Numbered from the stretch's first letter, positions 26,996 through 35,780 are shown. The stretch is 64,000 nucleotides of DNA from Rhodospirillales bacterium (GCA_020638175.1 JACKJA010000002.1:992001-1056000), one strand, 5' to 3'. A program made the numbers and translations. The notes: a model not told the origin generated them from the sequence alone.

Positions 26996-28800
26996 CTACT
27001 CATCGCCCATCTTGAGCGCCGCGATAAACGCGCTCTGGGGAATTTCCACATTGCCGTACTGGCGCATTTTGGCTTTCCCTTTTTTCTGCTTGTCGAGCAG
27101 TTTGCGCTTCCGCGTCACATCGCCGCCGTAACATTTCGCGGTCACGTCTTTGCGCAGCGCGGAGATGGTTTCGCGGGCGATGATTTTGCCGCCGATGGCG
27201 GCCTGCACCGCGATCTTGAACATCTGGCGGGGGATCAGGTCTTTGAGGCGCTCGCACAGCATCCGCCCGCGGCGTTCGGCCTGCCCGCGCGGGACGATCA
27301 TCGCCAGCGCGTCAACCGGTTCGGCATTGACCAGCACTTCCATTTTGACAAGATCGCCTTTTTCGTAGCCGTCGAGCTCGTAATCAAAACTGGCATAACC
27401 GCGGCTGATACTTTTCAGCCGGTCGTAAAAATCAAACACAACTTCGTTGAGCGGCAGGCGGTACACGATCATCGCCCGGTTCCCGGCATAGGTCAGTTGC
27501 TGCTGGATCCCGCGGCGCTCTTCGCACAGTTGCAACAGCCCGCCGAGATAGTCGTCCGGCGTTAAAATCGTCGCCTTGATCCACGGCTCTTCGATATGCT
27601 CGATCGACACGACATCGGGCATATCGACGGGGTTGTACAGCTCCATCATATCGCCCTTGGTTTTATAGATATGATACACAACGCTCGGCGCGGTCGGGAT
27701 CAGGTCGAGATCGAACTCGCGGTCCAGCCGTTCCTGGATGATCTCCATATGCAGCAATCCCAGGAAGCCGCAGCGGAACCCCATGCCCAGCGCCTGTGAA
27801 TTTTCCGGCTCGTAATGCAGCGCGGCATCGTTGAGTTTAAGCTTGCCGATCGAATCGCGCAGCTTCTCATATTCGCTGCTATCGACCGGGAACAGCGAAC
27901 AGAACACCATCGGCACACTCGGTTTGAACCCGGCCAGCGGCTTTTCGCAGCGCTTGCGGTCTTCGGTGATCGTATCCCCGACCAGCGTTTCTGAAATATC
28001 CTTGATCGCGGCGGTGATAAAACCCATCTCGCCGGGGCCGAGCGCATCGACCATCACGTGCTTGGGCGTGAAAATCCCGACACGGTCGATCTCGCGCACC
28101 GCTTTGGTGCCCATGAAATACGCTTTCATCCCTTTGCGCAAATACCCGTCAATTACGCGCACCAGGATCACCACGCCAAGATAAGGGTCATACCAGCTAT
28201 CGACCAGCAAGGCCTTGGTCGGCGCTTCCATATCACCCTGTGGTGCGGGCAGGCGGGTCACGATGGCTTCCAGCAGGTCGGAATGCCAATTCCGCTTTTT
28301 CCCGACACCTGCACGGCATCGGTAGCGTCCAGCCCGATGACATCTTCGATTTGTTCGGCAACGCGCTCCGGCTCGGCGGCGGGCAGGTCGATCTTGTTCA
28401 GCACCGGCAGGACTTCGTGATCGTTATCGATCGCCTGATACACATTGGCCAGCGTCTGCGCTTCCACCCCTTGCGAGGCATCCACCACCAGCAAAGACCC
28501 TTCACAGGACGCCAGCGAGCGGGACACCTCATAAGAAAAGTCCACGTGCCCCGGCGTATCCATCATATTGAGCTGATACTCAATTCCGTCTTTGGCTTTA
28601 TAAGCCAGCCGCACAGTCTGGGCCTTGATGGTAATGCCGCGCTCTTTCTCGATATCCATGTTATCGAGAACCTGCTGGGTCATTTCACGCTCCTCCAGCC
28701 CGCCGCAGGTCTGGATCAGGCGGTCGGCCAGCGTCGATTTCCCATGGTCGATATGGGCGATAATGGCGAAATTACGAATATGTGCGAGCGGCTTTGTCAT
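26996..28800 (-). pseudogene. lepA: Elongation factor 4 (LepA), interrupted by a one-base frameshift
   Basis: LepA is a ribosome-binding GTPase that back-translocates stalled ribosomes. Two frames together encode the normal ~600 residues. Codons from 28800 give the GTPase with AHIDHGKST, DTPGH and NKID motifs, up to VSGKSGIGIP. Codons down to 26996 give the rest, from about EAIVTRLPAPQGD on, including CFLGLLHMEIIQERLDREF. The join falls at 28279: the sequence reads CCGACCTGCTGG where CCGGACCTGCTGG would restore GIPDLLEAIV. One missing base explains the break, and no other damage is seen. It is either a sequencing or assembly indel or a very recent mutation. A frameshifted product would keep only the G domain (180 residues). 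Confidence 0.9.
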
Positions 28801-28927
28801 GGGGGATTTATTTACCCTATGCCCGCGTCCACGTCACGCAGAATTTTAAGGTAAGCGCGCTGTATATGTATCTTTAATCATTTTTCGGGTAGACTGTTTT
28901 ATGAATTAAATTAACGGCCTGTGTCTT

Positions 28928-29404
28928 ATGTCTGACGATCAGCTACCCTCGGAATACAAACCGTTTTCATTCGAGCAGGACGTCGTGACGTTCGACTTGT
29001 CCGGTTGTGGAAACAGCGCACCCTCTGCGATCAAGCAGATATTCCCGGAACAATATCTGGGCGACCTGTTCCTTGTGTTTGGCCTGTTTGGCACGCCGGA
29101 GCGCAATGTTTTGCGCTTCCCGTACGAGGTTCTGGCCCAAAATGCCGTCGTGCTCGTTATGGGGGCGATTAACCACATCTATGACCGTCTGGGGAAGGAC
29201 GCCGTTGTCGATGTCTATATCGTTCCGCCGCAAGGCTTGCGCGATTTTCCGCCACACCCGGACGGCTATTTTTTTAACGTATCCTCGGCGCCGGATAAGC
29301 AGTGGCTTTATACCCATATTGAACGGGAAACCGAAGACCATATGCCGGCAAGACGGGCCGACGCGCAGGGCTTGGTACAAGCGCTGAAAAATATGGTGTC
29401 ATAA
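28928..29404 (+). CDS. Hypothetical protein, 158 residues
   Basis: An unrecognised soluble protein. Its core has hydrophobic strands (DLFLVFGLFG, AVVLVMGAINHIYDRLG, VDVYIVPP), suggesting a compact alpha/beta fold, and an acidic N-terminus MSDDQLPSEYKPFSF. There is no signal peptide. The ribosome binding site is poor. It stands alone on the plus strand, divergent from lepA, at the left end of the region of unrecognised genes. Confidence 0.6.
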   Translation: MSDDQLPSEYKPFSFEQDVVTFDLSGCGNSAPSAIKQIFPEQYLGDLFLVFGLFGTPERNVLRFPYEVLAQNAVVLVMGAINHIYDRLGKDAVVDVYIVPPQGLRDFPPHPDGYFFNVSSAPDKQWLYTHIERETEDHMPARRADAQGLVQALKNMVS

Positions 29405-29414
29405 AAAAAGAGAA

Positions 29415-29891
29415 TCATCGGGGCGTGAAAGCCGGGGTATGCTCCAGCTTTTGTACAGGGACTTGTTCGGTTTCTGCCCCTTCGGCGCTGTTTTTGAAAA
29501 TCCCGGAAAGCTGGTTTTTGATCCAGCCCACGGCTTGTCCGACGCTGTCCTTGAAAAGCAGGCCGATACACCCGGCAAGAACCATTTTACCCATAGTCCA
29601 CAGGGCGCTGCTCTGTTCTCCCCCGGAAGACATCATGCCGGTAACCGCCATAATGCCGATGATCCCGGCGATTTCATCTTGCTTTAGCTGGCCAAGCTTG
29701 AGCCTGTCCTTCAGCTTGCCCAGACCAAAATGCTTCTGCGCCTGTTCTGTCAGTATATTACCGGCCCCGGCGGTCAGTTTTTTCCGGCCCGCGCCGTCAA
29801 GCGCCATTTGGTCGGCGGTCCCGACGGCCGCCGCTGTCCAAAACGGATGCTTGAGTGCCCCTCTGATAAGTTTTCCGGCCAGACCCAACAT
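29415..29891 (-). CDS. Hypothetical membrane-associated protein
   Basis: The 158-residue protein has an AAAGGAG ribosome binding site nine bases before ATG 29891. Two hydrophobic segments are visible, about residues 72-88 (AGIIGIMAVTGMMSS) and 95-115 (LWTMGKMVLAGCIGLLF), followed by an amphipathic part SVGQAVGWIKNQL. The general plan (hydrophobic glycine-rich helices followed by a charged tail) resembles the C-terminus of the large protein encoded at 31625, but no clear homology is established. Function unknown. Confidence 0.6.
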   Translation of the reverse strand: MLGLAGKLIRGALKHPFWTAAAVGTADQMALDGAGRKKLTAGAGNILTEQAQKHFGLGKLKDRLKLGQLKQDEIAGIIGIMAVTGMMSSGGEQSSALWTMGKMVLAGCIGLLFKDSVGQAVGWIKNQLSGIFKNSAEGAETEQVPVQKLEHTPAFTPR

Positions 29892-30072
29892 AAAAATATA
29901 CTCCTTTGTCTCCTCGCATTATGAATAAAAGGGGTTAATATATTGCTAATATGGGCTGTGACGTTGCTGGTTTGTTAAGAATGACCAAAATTCATGTTGA
30001 AGAAGCGCCCAAGATCATGTTTGATGGGCCCGCCCCGAGCATGAAAAACAACCCCGGACTGGAGCTTTGAAA

Positions 30073-30270
30073 ATGGATAAGAAAAAGAAACTCAACGTCG
30101 TTGTAATTTTCCCGGTGGTCGTGACCGTTGTGCTGGTCTGCGGCCTTCTCTATGGCGTGTTGCAGATGGCTGCCACTCCGGCGGATGGCACTGATGATAC
30201 CGTTACCGGCGTTTATGAACGGGTCGAGGCCGAAATACCGGCAGCTCTCCCGGATGCGGACCATCACTAG
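30073..30270 (+). CDS. Small single-TM protein, 65 residues
   Basis: ATG 30073 follows a GGAG ribosome binding site eight bases upstream. The basic N-terminus (MDKKKKLN) precedes one strong membrane segment (VVVIFPVVVTVVLVCGLLYG), then an acidic outside tail ending PALPDADHH. N-in topology is expected. The terminator at 30294 follows. No family recognised. Confidence 0.55.
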   Translation: MDKKKKLNVVVIFPVVVTVVLVCGLLYGVLQMAATPADGTDDTVTGVYERVEAEIPAALPDADHH

Positions 30271-30293
30271 ACATCCCTGAAATAAAAACAAAT

Positions 30294-30324
30294 AAAGCCG
30301 CCCTGATTATCGCCGGGCGGCTTT
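30294..30324. terminator. Bidirectional rho-independent terminator
   Basis: A perfect 10-bp stem AAAGCCGCCC/GGGCGGCTTT has an 11-base loop. It is followed by GGTTCTTTC on the plus strand and by TTTATTTGTTTTTATTTC on the minus strand. It ends both the small gene at 30073 and the minus-strand operon that ends at 30386. Confidence 0.8.
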
Positions 30325-30334
30325 GGTTCTTTCA

Positions 30335-30368
30335 TGAAGAGACGCAGGAGGAACACCCCGTCTCTTCA
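30335..30368. other. Second strong hairpin downstream of 30386
   Basis: A perfect 10-bp inverted repeat TGAAGAGACG/CGTCTCTTCA (30335-30344 and 30359-30368) with a 14-base loop. It lies in the 3' region of the minus-strand operon, just ahead of the terminator. No T run of its own. Confidence 0.55.
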
Positions 30369-30385
30369 CGTTTTATGGGGGTTAT

Positions 30386-30631
30386 CTATTCCAGACCGGG
30401 TGTTTTCGGGCCGTCGAATGTTTGTTCGTTGGCAGCATCCGGTGCCACTTTGTTAAAGGCTCCCAGACCCAGCTTTTCGGCTCCGGCGATCTGGGTTGCT
30501 GCCCCTAACGCTTGACGGGCCATGCTGCCAGTGGCTGTAACGCCAATCTCATTTGTGCCAACTCCACCGGCGATATCGCCGCCAAATCCGGCCAAAACGT
30601 CTTTCACTTGTGCTGCGTTTAATGCTGTCAT
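30386..30631 (-). CDS. Small hypothetical protein, 81 residues
   Basis: ATG 30631 has a very strong GAGGAGG ribosome binding site; an upstream in-frame ATG (30703) would overlap the preceding gene. The product is Gly/Ala-rich and probably partly disordered: MTALNAAQVKDVLAGFGGDI, then GSMARQALGAATQIAGAEKLG, ending FDGPKTPGLE. No membrane helix. It is the last gene of the minus-strand cluster 33088-30386, 22 bases after its neighbour, so co-expression is likely. The small size and strong translation signal suggest a high-copy product. Confidence 0.65.
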   Translation of the reverse strand: MTALNAAQVKDVLAGFGGDIAGGVGTNEIGVTATGSMARQALGAATQIAGAEKLGLGAFNKVAPDAANEQTFDGPKTPGLE

Positions 30632-30653
30632 TTTTTGTTCCTCCTCTATTTTT

Positions 30654-30989
30654 TTAAGCCTTGTGAAGGATGAGCGGGAAATATTCGCCCCCCTCCGGTT
30701 CACCAGTGTTTTCGTTCATCAGAACCATAAGAACCTGAAAAGCGTTCTGCATGTATTTCGTCAGTTTCGGGTCTACGGCAATACCGTACGACCGCGTATC
30801 CCCGTCATTCATGACCAGATCCAGTTTATTCGTATCCAGATCGAATTCGAGCCATGAAAGTTTCTTTTTGAACGGCTTGTTGTGAAAAACAATGGCTTCC
30901 GCACGGTCGTTAACCACCAGTTCGACATTCACATCACGGTCTGTGCCTTTATTGTACTCCGGCACGGGAGGAGGGGTTTTTTCTGTCAT
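30654..30989 (-). CDS. Hypothetical protein, paralogue of 31200-31553
   Basis: The start is uncertain (ATG 30989 or 31010; neither has a good ribosome binding site); 111 residues from 30989. After a Pro-rich N-terminus it has a beta-rich domain: RDVNVELVVNDRAEAIVFHN, LEFDLDTNKLDLVMNDGDTR, then FQVLMVLMNENTGEP. This aligns along its length with the protein from 31200-31553 (DVDIVVGDETGDLWIYHEKP; RVTFIYVPNETDGMQN). The two are therefore paralogues with a shared small beta domain. No family recognised. A promoter candidate lies at 31088. Confidence 0.6.
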   Translation of the reverse strand: MTEKTPPPVPEYNKGTDRDVNVELVVNDRAEAIVFHNKPFKKKLSWLEFDLDTNKLDLVMNDGDTRSYGIAVDPKLTKYMQNAFQVLMVLMNENTGEPEGGEYFPLILHKA

Positions 30990-31087
30990 GATGGCTAAAG
31001 CTGCTTGCATGTTTGTTTTACTACCCCTGTATCTTAAGCCGTTCTTTAATCCTGTTCAACTACGCTTACACTTTAAAAACTATGTAA

Positions 31088-31117
31088 ATTATACAGCATC
31101 TAAACTTCTTGCTGCAA
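31088..31117 (-). promoter_or_regulatory. Candidate promoter for 31010-30386
   Basis: On the minus strand a perfect TATAAT (31093-31088) has an 18-base spacer to TTGCAG (31117-31112). Transcription would start near 31080, about 70-90 bases before the gene that ends at 30654. Confidence 0.45.
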
Positions 31118-31199
31118 ACTTACCCCTAATATATGGGGGAAAGGTTAACGAGCGGTTAAGGAAACCTTACCGGTGACGTTTTTTCTGAGGAAAAAACGA

Positions 31200-31553
31200 T
31201 TATTTTTCAGATATTTGGGTCATGGGAATGAAAATCATGTTTTGCATGCCATCTGTCTCATTGGGAACATATATGAACGTGACACGCTGGGCCTGAGCAA
31301 CTCGCGAACGGAATTTTTCCTGAAGGGGAAACCCCATGTCAAATTCCTTGCCCAATGCCGTAATGAAATGGAGCTCGCCAGTCTCGGCATGAAATACAGC
31401 TTTTACCAAATCCAGATCAACCGGCTTTTCGTGATAAATCCAGAGATCGCCAGTCTCGTCACCGACAACGATATCGACATCCGACGGTAAAAACAAAACC
31501 GGACGGGATGTCGAAAAATCTTTATTCAGCTTGTCGGAAGGGCGGTCAATCAT
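31200..31553 (-). CDS. Hypothetical protein, paralogue of 30654-30989
   Basis: The frame opens at 31586; ATG 31553 (MIDRPSDKLNKD) is the better match to the paralogue's length and gives 117 residues. Predicted mostly beta strand: LFLPSDVDIVVGDETGDLW, AVFHAETGELHFITALGKEF, QRVTFIYVPNETDG and MIFIPMTQ. No export signal. It lies downstream of the large protein gene 31625-33031 with a short gap. Function unknown. Confidence 0.6.
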   Translation of the reverse strand: MIDRPSDKLNKDFSTSRPVLFLPSDVDIVVGDETGDLWIYHEKPVDLDLVKAVFHAETGELHFITALGKEFDMGFPLQEKFRSRVAQAQRVTFIYVPNETDGMQNMIFIPMTQISEK

Positions 31554-31624
31554 GGTCCAGACGAGGTTAGAGATAGAATACCTCATTGTCTGCCAAAGGT
31601 ACCTGTGCCGTCAAGCGGGTTTCC

Positions 31625-33031
31625 TTAATTATAGACAAGGACTTCCGCAGGTTTCATTTCGATCCGGTTGTCTGGCGTTTGATCGTTTTCGACAGCGGCT
31701 CTTTCTCTCAAGCTCTTGCCGCTTTCATGCACGCGGTTTGCCGGGTTCAAAGATTCCTTGTGAGCAGTCTCCAGACTTTCCTTGGCAAAGCCCATAGCCC
31801 CGAGGCTGGCGGCGATCGTTCCGGCGAAAACCAGAATTTTGCCGATCATGGTGTCTGAGCCCGGAAGCATATTCAGTATCCGGTCAGAGGCCAGCAACGC
31901 GACCCCAAAAGCAACCCACTTACCGATATCCGGGTGTTCCATAAAGAACTGGGGAACTTCGGTTTTCAGGAAATGCCCGGCTTCTTTAACCCACGGAACA
32001 ACCCCCGGCAGACCGGCATAGTTGAACAGGTTCGAAATGCCGTCTCCCAGGCTGTCCAGCATGCCGCCGTCGGCACCCGCAGAAGAGGGACCCCCGGCAT
32101 GGATGCCGTTTCCGCTCCCGGCGCTCATTCTGTGTGCCGCCGCTTTGTCTGTTTCAAGAAGATTAGCGGCACCTTCCATAGCGGCGCCGGTGATGTAATC
32201 ACCTTCTTGCTTGTTTTCGGCGGCTTGTTGCCGCAACGCATCGGCGCTGCCATCACGCACTTCTTCGTTATATACAAGCCCTTCTTTTGCCGCTACGAGT
32301 GTCGTTGTTGCGAGTACGTGATCTTTCGGCAGCGTAACGGCAGATTTAAAGGCCTCTTTTGTAGCACTGCCGGCTTTTGTTAAGCGCGATGCATTTTCCT
32401 GAGCGATCAGGGCACTGCTGGCCGCTGTCCGCGTTGTTTGTGTAACAACTCTGGAGTTTTCCAGACCTTCGACGCCCTCTGCTGTCAATTTGCCTTTGCC
32501 TTGGGCTTTATCCAACAGACGACCGGAAATCAGATTCTTGTCGGCATCGGGAATGCCCGGGTTCCGGTGGATATTTTTAACTTGCGCGGCAACGTCATCG
32601 CCGCCTTTGCGAATTTCTTTTTTAGCGAGCGTGGCAACATTATCGGCAACCCCTCTCGTGGCGGCTTTCGCGGCTAGCTTAGCCCCGCCTTTTGCCAATC
32701 CCGCAGCGCCCGTAACATAAGTCAAGGCCTCGCCGGTTATTTTGGCGCCCCCGTAAATGCTGGCTTCCGTCGCATTGAGAATTTTAACGTCCATCCCCAC
32801 GGCATCGGCCGCGGACCGTACGCCATCGGCGATCCCTTTACCGGCGCTGCCTTCATATAATGAGTAATCAAAGGCCCATTCACTACCGACATCAACTAGA
32901 TCGGCAATATAGCCCGGCGTAGCAATGACTTCTGCTACGGCACCGTCAAAAGCGCCGCGGGCGCCAACGGCCACTTTGTGCCAGAAGCCCGATTCCAGTG
33001 TTGTTTCTTCTGTTGTTGGTGCGGTTGCCAC
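31625..33031 (-). CDS. Large Ala/Gly-rich protein with C-terminal membrane segments
   Basis: The frame is open to ATG 33088 (487 residues). GTG 33031 has an AAAGGG ribosome binding site seven bases upstream and gives 468 residues, so I prefer it, but either is possible. Numbering here is from 33088. Residues ~35-140 include FWHKVAVGARGAFDGAVAEV and IYGGAKITGEALTYVTGAAG, a glycine-alanine helical region like the pretoxin part of polymorphic toxins. Residues ~150-300 are charged helices with many Lys. Two hydrophobic segments near 395-445 (IGKWVAFGVALLASDRILNM and IGKILVFAGTIAASLGAMGF) are followed by a charged tail. No known catalytic motif was found. It is the largest gene of the unrecognised cluster. 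Confidence 0.6.
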   Translation of the reverse strand: MATAPTTEETTLESGFWHKVAVGARGAFDGAVAEVIATPGYIADLVDVGSEWAFDYSLYEGSAGKGIADGVRSAADAVGMDVKILNATEASIYGGAKITGEALTYVTGAAGLAKGGAKLAAKAATRGVADNVATLAKKEIRKGGDDVAAQVKNIHRNPGIPDADKNLISGRLLDKAQGKGKLTAEGVEGLENSRVVTQTTRTAASSALIAQENASRLTKAGSATKEAFKSAVTLPKDHVLATTTLVAAKEGLVYNEEVRDGSADALRQQAAENKQEGDYITGAAMEGAANLLETDKAAAHRMSAGSGNGIHAGGPSSAGADGGMLDSLGDGISNLFNYAGLPGVVPWVKEAGHFLKTEVPQFFMEHPDIGKWVAFGVALLASDRILNMLPGSDTMIGKILVFAGTIAASLGAMGFAKESLETAHKESLNPANRVHESGKSLRERAAVENDQTPDNRIEMKPAEVLVYN

Positions 33032-33144
33032 GTTTAAACCCTTTCTATTCCTCGCTTTAACTCCTTTATGCACAAAATGTTTTAACATTTAGTTAAAATG
33101 CTTAATATTTTTATGGAAATATAAAGAAACGTGAGAGGTTATCC

Positions 33145-33215
33145 GTCATTGCGAGGGGCGCAGCGACGCGGCAATCCGGGCGGGATTGCTTCGTCATTTC
33201 ATTCCTCGCAATGAC
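33145..33215. repeat. Palindromic dispersed element (MITE/REP-like)
   Basis: A 71-base cruciform: outer arms GTCATTGCGAG (33145-33155) and CTCGCAATGAC (33205-33215) are perfectly complementary, and inner arms GCAATCC (33171-33177) and GGATTGC (33183-33189) pair as well. The sequence style (GTCATTGCGAG...GCAATCC...GGATTGC..CTCGCAATGAC) is known from dispersed palindromes in many proteobacterial genomes. It sits between the end of purH and the start of the unrecognised cluster. Only one copy is in this window. Confidence 0.7.
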
Positions 33216-33229
33216 AGTAAAGCGGGGCC

Positions 33230-34861
33230 TTAGTGCCGGAAATGCCGCATATCGGTAAACACCATGGCCAGCCCGCGTTCATCGGCGGCGGCAATAACGT
33301 CCTCATCGCGGATCGAGCCACCCGGCTGGATCACGGCGGTCGCTCCGGCCTCGGCGGCGGTAATCAGGCCATCCGCAAAGGGGAAGAACGCATCGGACGC
33401 CACAACAGACCCCTTGGTCAGGGCATGGTCGATTCCGGCGGCCTCAGCGGCATCTTTTGATTTCTGGGCGGCGATTCGGGTGGAATCGACCCGGCTCATC
33501 TGCCCGGCGCCGATCCCGACGGTGGCCTGATCCTTCACATAGATAATCGCGTTGGATTTAACGTGTTTGCAGACCTTGAAAGCAAAGATCATGTCGTTAA
33601 GCTCTGCTTCGGTCGGTTCGCGTTCCGTGACAACCTTCAGCATCTCTTTGGAAATCACACCGTTATCGGTATCTTGCACCAGCATCCCGCCGGCGATGGT
33701 TTTGACCTGCCGCCGTGGCGTTGCCGGGTCGGGCATGCCGCCCGTGGTCAGAACCCGCAGGTTTTTCTTGGTCGCCAGCACATCCAGCGCCGCTGTTTCA
33801 ACGGACGGGGCGATGATGACTTCGCTAAAGACCTTGATGATCTCCTCGGCGGTTTCCTTGTCCAGAGGGCGGTTCAGGGCGATAATGCCGCCAAAGGCAC
33901 TAACCGGGTCGCAGCGCAGCGCCAGCCGGTAAGCATCCAGACAAGTCTCCCCGATGGCCACGCCCGACGGGTTGGCATGTTTGATAATGGCTACGGCAGG
34001 CTCTTCAAACTCGGCAACCAGCTCAAACGCCGCATCTGTATCGTTCAGATTGTTATAGGACAGCTCCTTGCCCTGAATCTGGCTGGCGGTTGCCACGCCG
34101 GGGCGCACGCTGCCATCCAGATAAAGCGCGGCGCGCTGATGGGGGTTTTCCCCATAACGCAGCGATTGCTTGATATCGCCGGAAAAACTGATTCGACGGG
34201 GGAACTCTTCCTTGTCGACCTGCGCGGCAAACCAGCTGGCAATATTGGAATCATAGGTCGACGTCAGGGCATAAGCATTGGCCGCCAGCCGCTTGCGCAG
34301 GGCATAGGTCGTTGCGCCGTCATGGGTCGCCAGATCTTCCAAAACCGTGTTGTAGTCCTGCGGATCGGTCACGATGGTAACGAATTCATGGTTTTTGGCC
34401 GCTGCCCGCACCATGGCCGGCCCGCCGATATCTATGTTTTCGATGGCCGTATCGAAATCGGCGCCCGCCTTCACAACTTCGACAAAGGGATACAAATTGA
34501 CGACGATCAGGTCGATATCGCCGATATCGTTGTCTTCCATGGCCTGTTTGTGGTCAGCCTTGTCACGGCGGGCGAGGATGCCGCCATGAACCTTCGGATG
34601 CAGGGTCTTGACCCGGCCATCCATAATTTCAGGAAAGCCCGTGTAATCGGAAACATCCCGGACATCAATGCCAGCCTCTTTCAGAGCCTTGGCCGTTCCC
34701 CCGGTCGACAGGATTTCAACGCCGTAGGCCGCCAGTTTTTGCGCAAAATCAGCCAGCCCGTCTTTGTTGGAAACAGAGATCAGGGCGCGTTTGACTGTAA
34801 CGGCGCGCGGATCGCGGATGGTGTTCTCGGAAGAGGAAGCGGCAGATGCGGAAGTGCTCAT
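33230..34861 (-). CDS. purH: Bifunctional AICAR formyltransferase / IMP cyclohydrolase
   Basis: PurH does the last two steps of IMP synthesis using 10-formyl-THF. The 543-residue protein has normal length. The N-terminal MGS-like IMP cyclohydrolase domain (about 22-165) has RALISVSNKDGLADFA, STGGTAKALKEAG and GRVKTLHPKVHGGIL. The formyltransferase part contains LRYGENPHQRAALY, AIIKHANPSGVA with the catalytic Lys-His, and SDAFFPFADGLITAAEAG near the end. It begins with a Ser/Ala-rich leader of about 20 residues. It follows cheR on the same strand by 45 bases. Folate cofactor comes from FolD. Confidence 0.95.
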   Translation of the reverse strand: MSTSASAASSSENTIRDPRAVTVKRALISVSNKDGLADFAQKLAAYGVEILSTGGTAKALKEAGIDVRDVSDYTGFPEIMDGRVKTLHPKVHGGILARRDKADHKQAMEDNDIGDIDLIVVNLYPFVEVVKAGADFDTAIENIDIGGPAMVRAAAKNHEFVTIVTDPQDYNTVLEDLATHDGATTYALRKRLAANAYALTSTYDSNIASWFAAQVDKEEFPRRISFSGDIKQSLRYGENPHQRAALYLDGSVRPGVATASQIQGKELSYNNLNDTDAAFELVAEFEEPAVAIIKHANPSGVAIGETCLDAYRLALRCDPVSAFGGIIALNRPLDKETAEEIIKVFSEVIIAPSVETAALDVLATKKNLRVLTTGGMPDPATPRRQVKTIAGGMLVQDTDNGVISKEMLKVVTEREPTEAELNDMIFAFKVCKHVKSNAIIYVKDQATVGIGAGQMSRVDSTRIAAQKSKDAAEAAGIDHALTKGSVVASDAFFPFADGLITAAEAGATAVIQPGGSIRDEDVIAAADERGLAMVFTDMRHFRH

Positions 34862-34906
34862 ATTTTGTCCTTAGTCTTAAAGGTGTCCAAGGACTGTGTT
34901 TTAATC

Positions 34907-35758
34907 CTACACGACGGCTTGTGCAAGGGCTTCTGTGTCGTAAGTGCCGTTTTCCAGCGCATAAAGGCCGCGATATTCCTTCATTCCCTTAAAAGCGCTA
35001 TCAAGCCCCAGAACGGTTTCGGCCCCGCCCAGGAAAAGGAATCCGTCTTTTTGTATTTGTCCGGAGATCTTGCCCAGAACATTTTTTTTGATCGGTTCGT
35101 CAAAGTAAATCAGGACGTTCCGGCAAAAAACGACATCGAACGTTCCCAGGGAACCTGTATCATCCAGCAGGTTAAAATAATTGAACCGGACCATATTTTT
35201 GATATTGTCGTTAATCTGCCAGCGCTCACCATTTTGAGTGAAATATTTCAGCAACATCTGGATCGGCAGCCCCCGCTGAACCTCGAACTGCGAGAATTCA
35301 CCTTTGCGGGCTTTGTCGAGAATTTCGTTGGAGATATCGGTGCCGACGATTTCAATGCGCCATCCGGCGATCAGGCTTTCCTGCTCTTTCAAAAGCATGG
35401 CCAGAGAGTAAGCTTCCTGACCGCTGGAACAGGCCGCGGACCAAATCCGTATAGTCCGGCGCTGGGCCCGTGTTTTCAGCAAATAGGGCAAGACGACAGA
35501 TTTGAACGTATCGAACGGACGCTGGTCGCGGAAAAAGGATGTTTCATTTGTCGTCATGGCTTCGACGACATCCTTGATTAAATCCTGATTGGCCATCGCC
35601 CGCAAAGCAACGGTCATGGCGTCAAGCGACGGATATTCCCATTTCTTGGCAATGGGCGTCAGGCGCGAGTCGAGGAGATAAGCCTTGTCAGACGTCAAGG
35701 ATAACCCTGAGCGCTTGTAAAGCAAATCCTTGTAAAAGTCGAAATCTCCAATATGCAT
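34907..35758 (-). CDS. cheR: Chemotaxis protein methyltransferase
   Basis: CheR methylates glutamates of chemoreceptors using SAM. The 283-residue protein shows the N-terminal helical domain (FYKDLLYKRSGLSLTSDKAY; MTTNETSFFRD) and the methyltransferase core: RIWSAACSSGQEAYSLAM for SAM binding, GTDISNEILDKARKG, and FDVVFCRNVLIYFDEPIK. It is the last gene of the operon cheA-cheW-cheY-cheB-cheR, 22 bases after cheB. A chemoreceptor substrate is encoded at 53652. Confidence 0.94.
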   Translation of the reverse strand: MHIGDFDFYKDLLYKRSGLSLTSDKAYLLDSRLTPIAKKWEYPSLDAMTVALRAMANQDLIKDVVEAMTTNETSFFRDQRPFDTFKSVVLPYLLKTRAQRRTIRIWSAACSSGQEAYSLAMLLKEQESLIAGWRIEIVGTDISNEILDKARKGEFSQFEVQRGLPIQMLLKYFTQNGERWQINDNIKNMVRFNYFNLLDDTGSLGTFDVVFCRNVLIYFDEPIKKNVLGKISGQIQKDGFLFLGGAETVLGLDSAFKGMKEYRGLYALENGTYDTEALAQAVV

Positions 35759-35780
35759 CCTTAGGTGCCCTTGCCTTATC

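Noticed and set aside
28258..28300. Programmed frameshift in lepA
   Set aside because: No slippery heptamer or stop codon arrangement typical of programmed sites was seen, and LepA is not known to use one; a simple indel is the simpler explanation.
33563..35581. 672-codon plus-strand open frame
   Set aside because: It lies antisense to purH and cheR, which both have full family signatures. The translation is typical of an antisense shadow of GC-rich coding sequence and has no domain.
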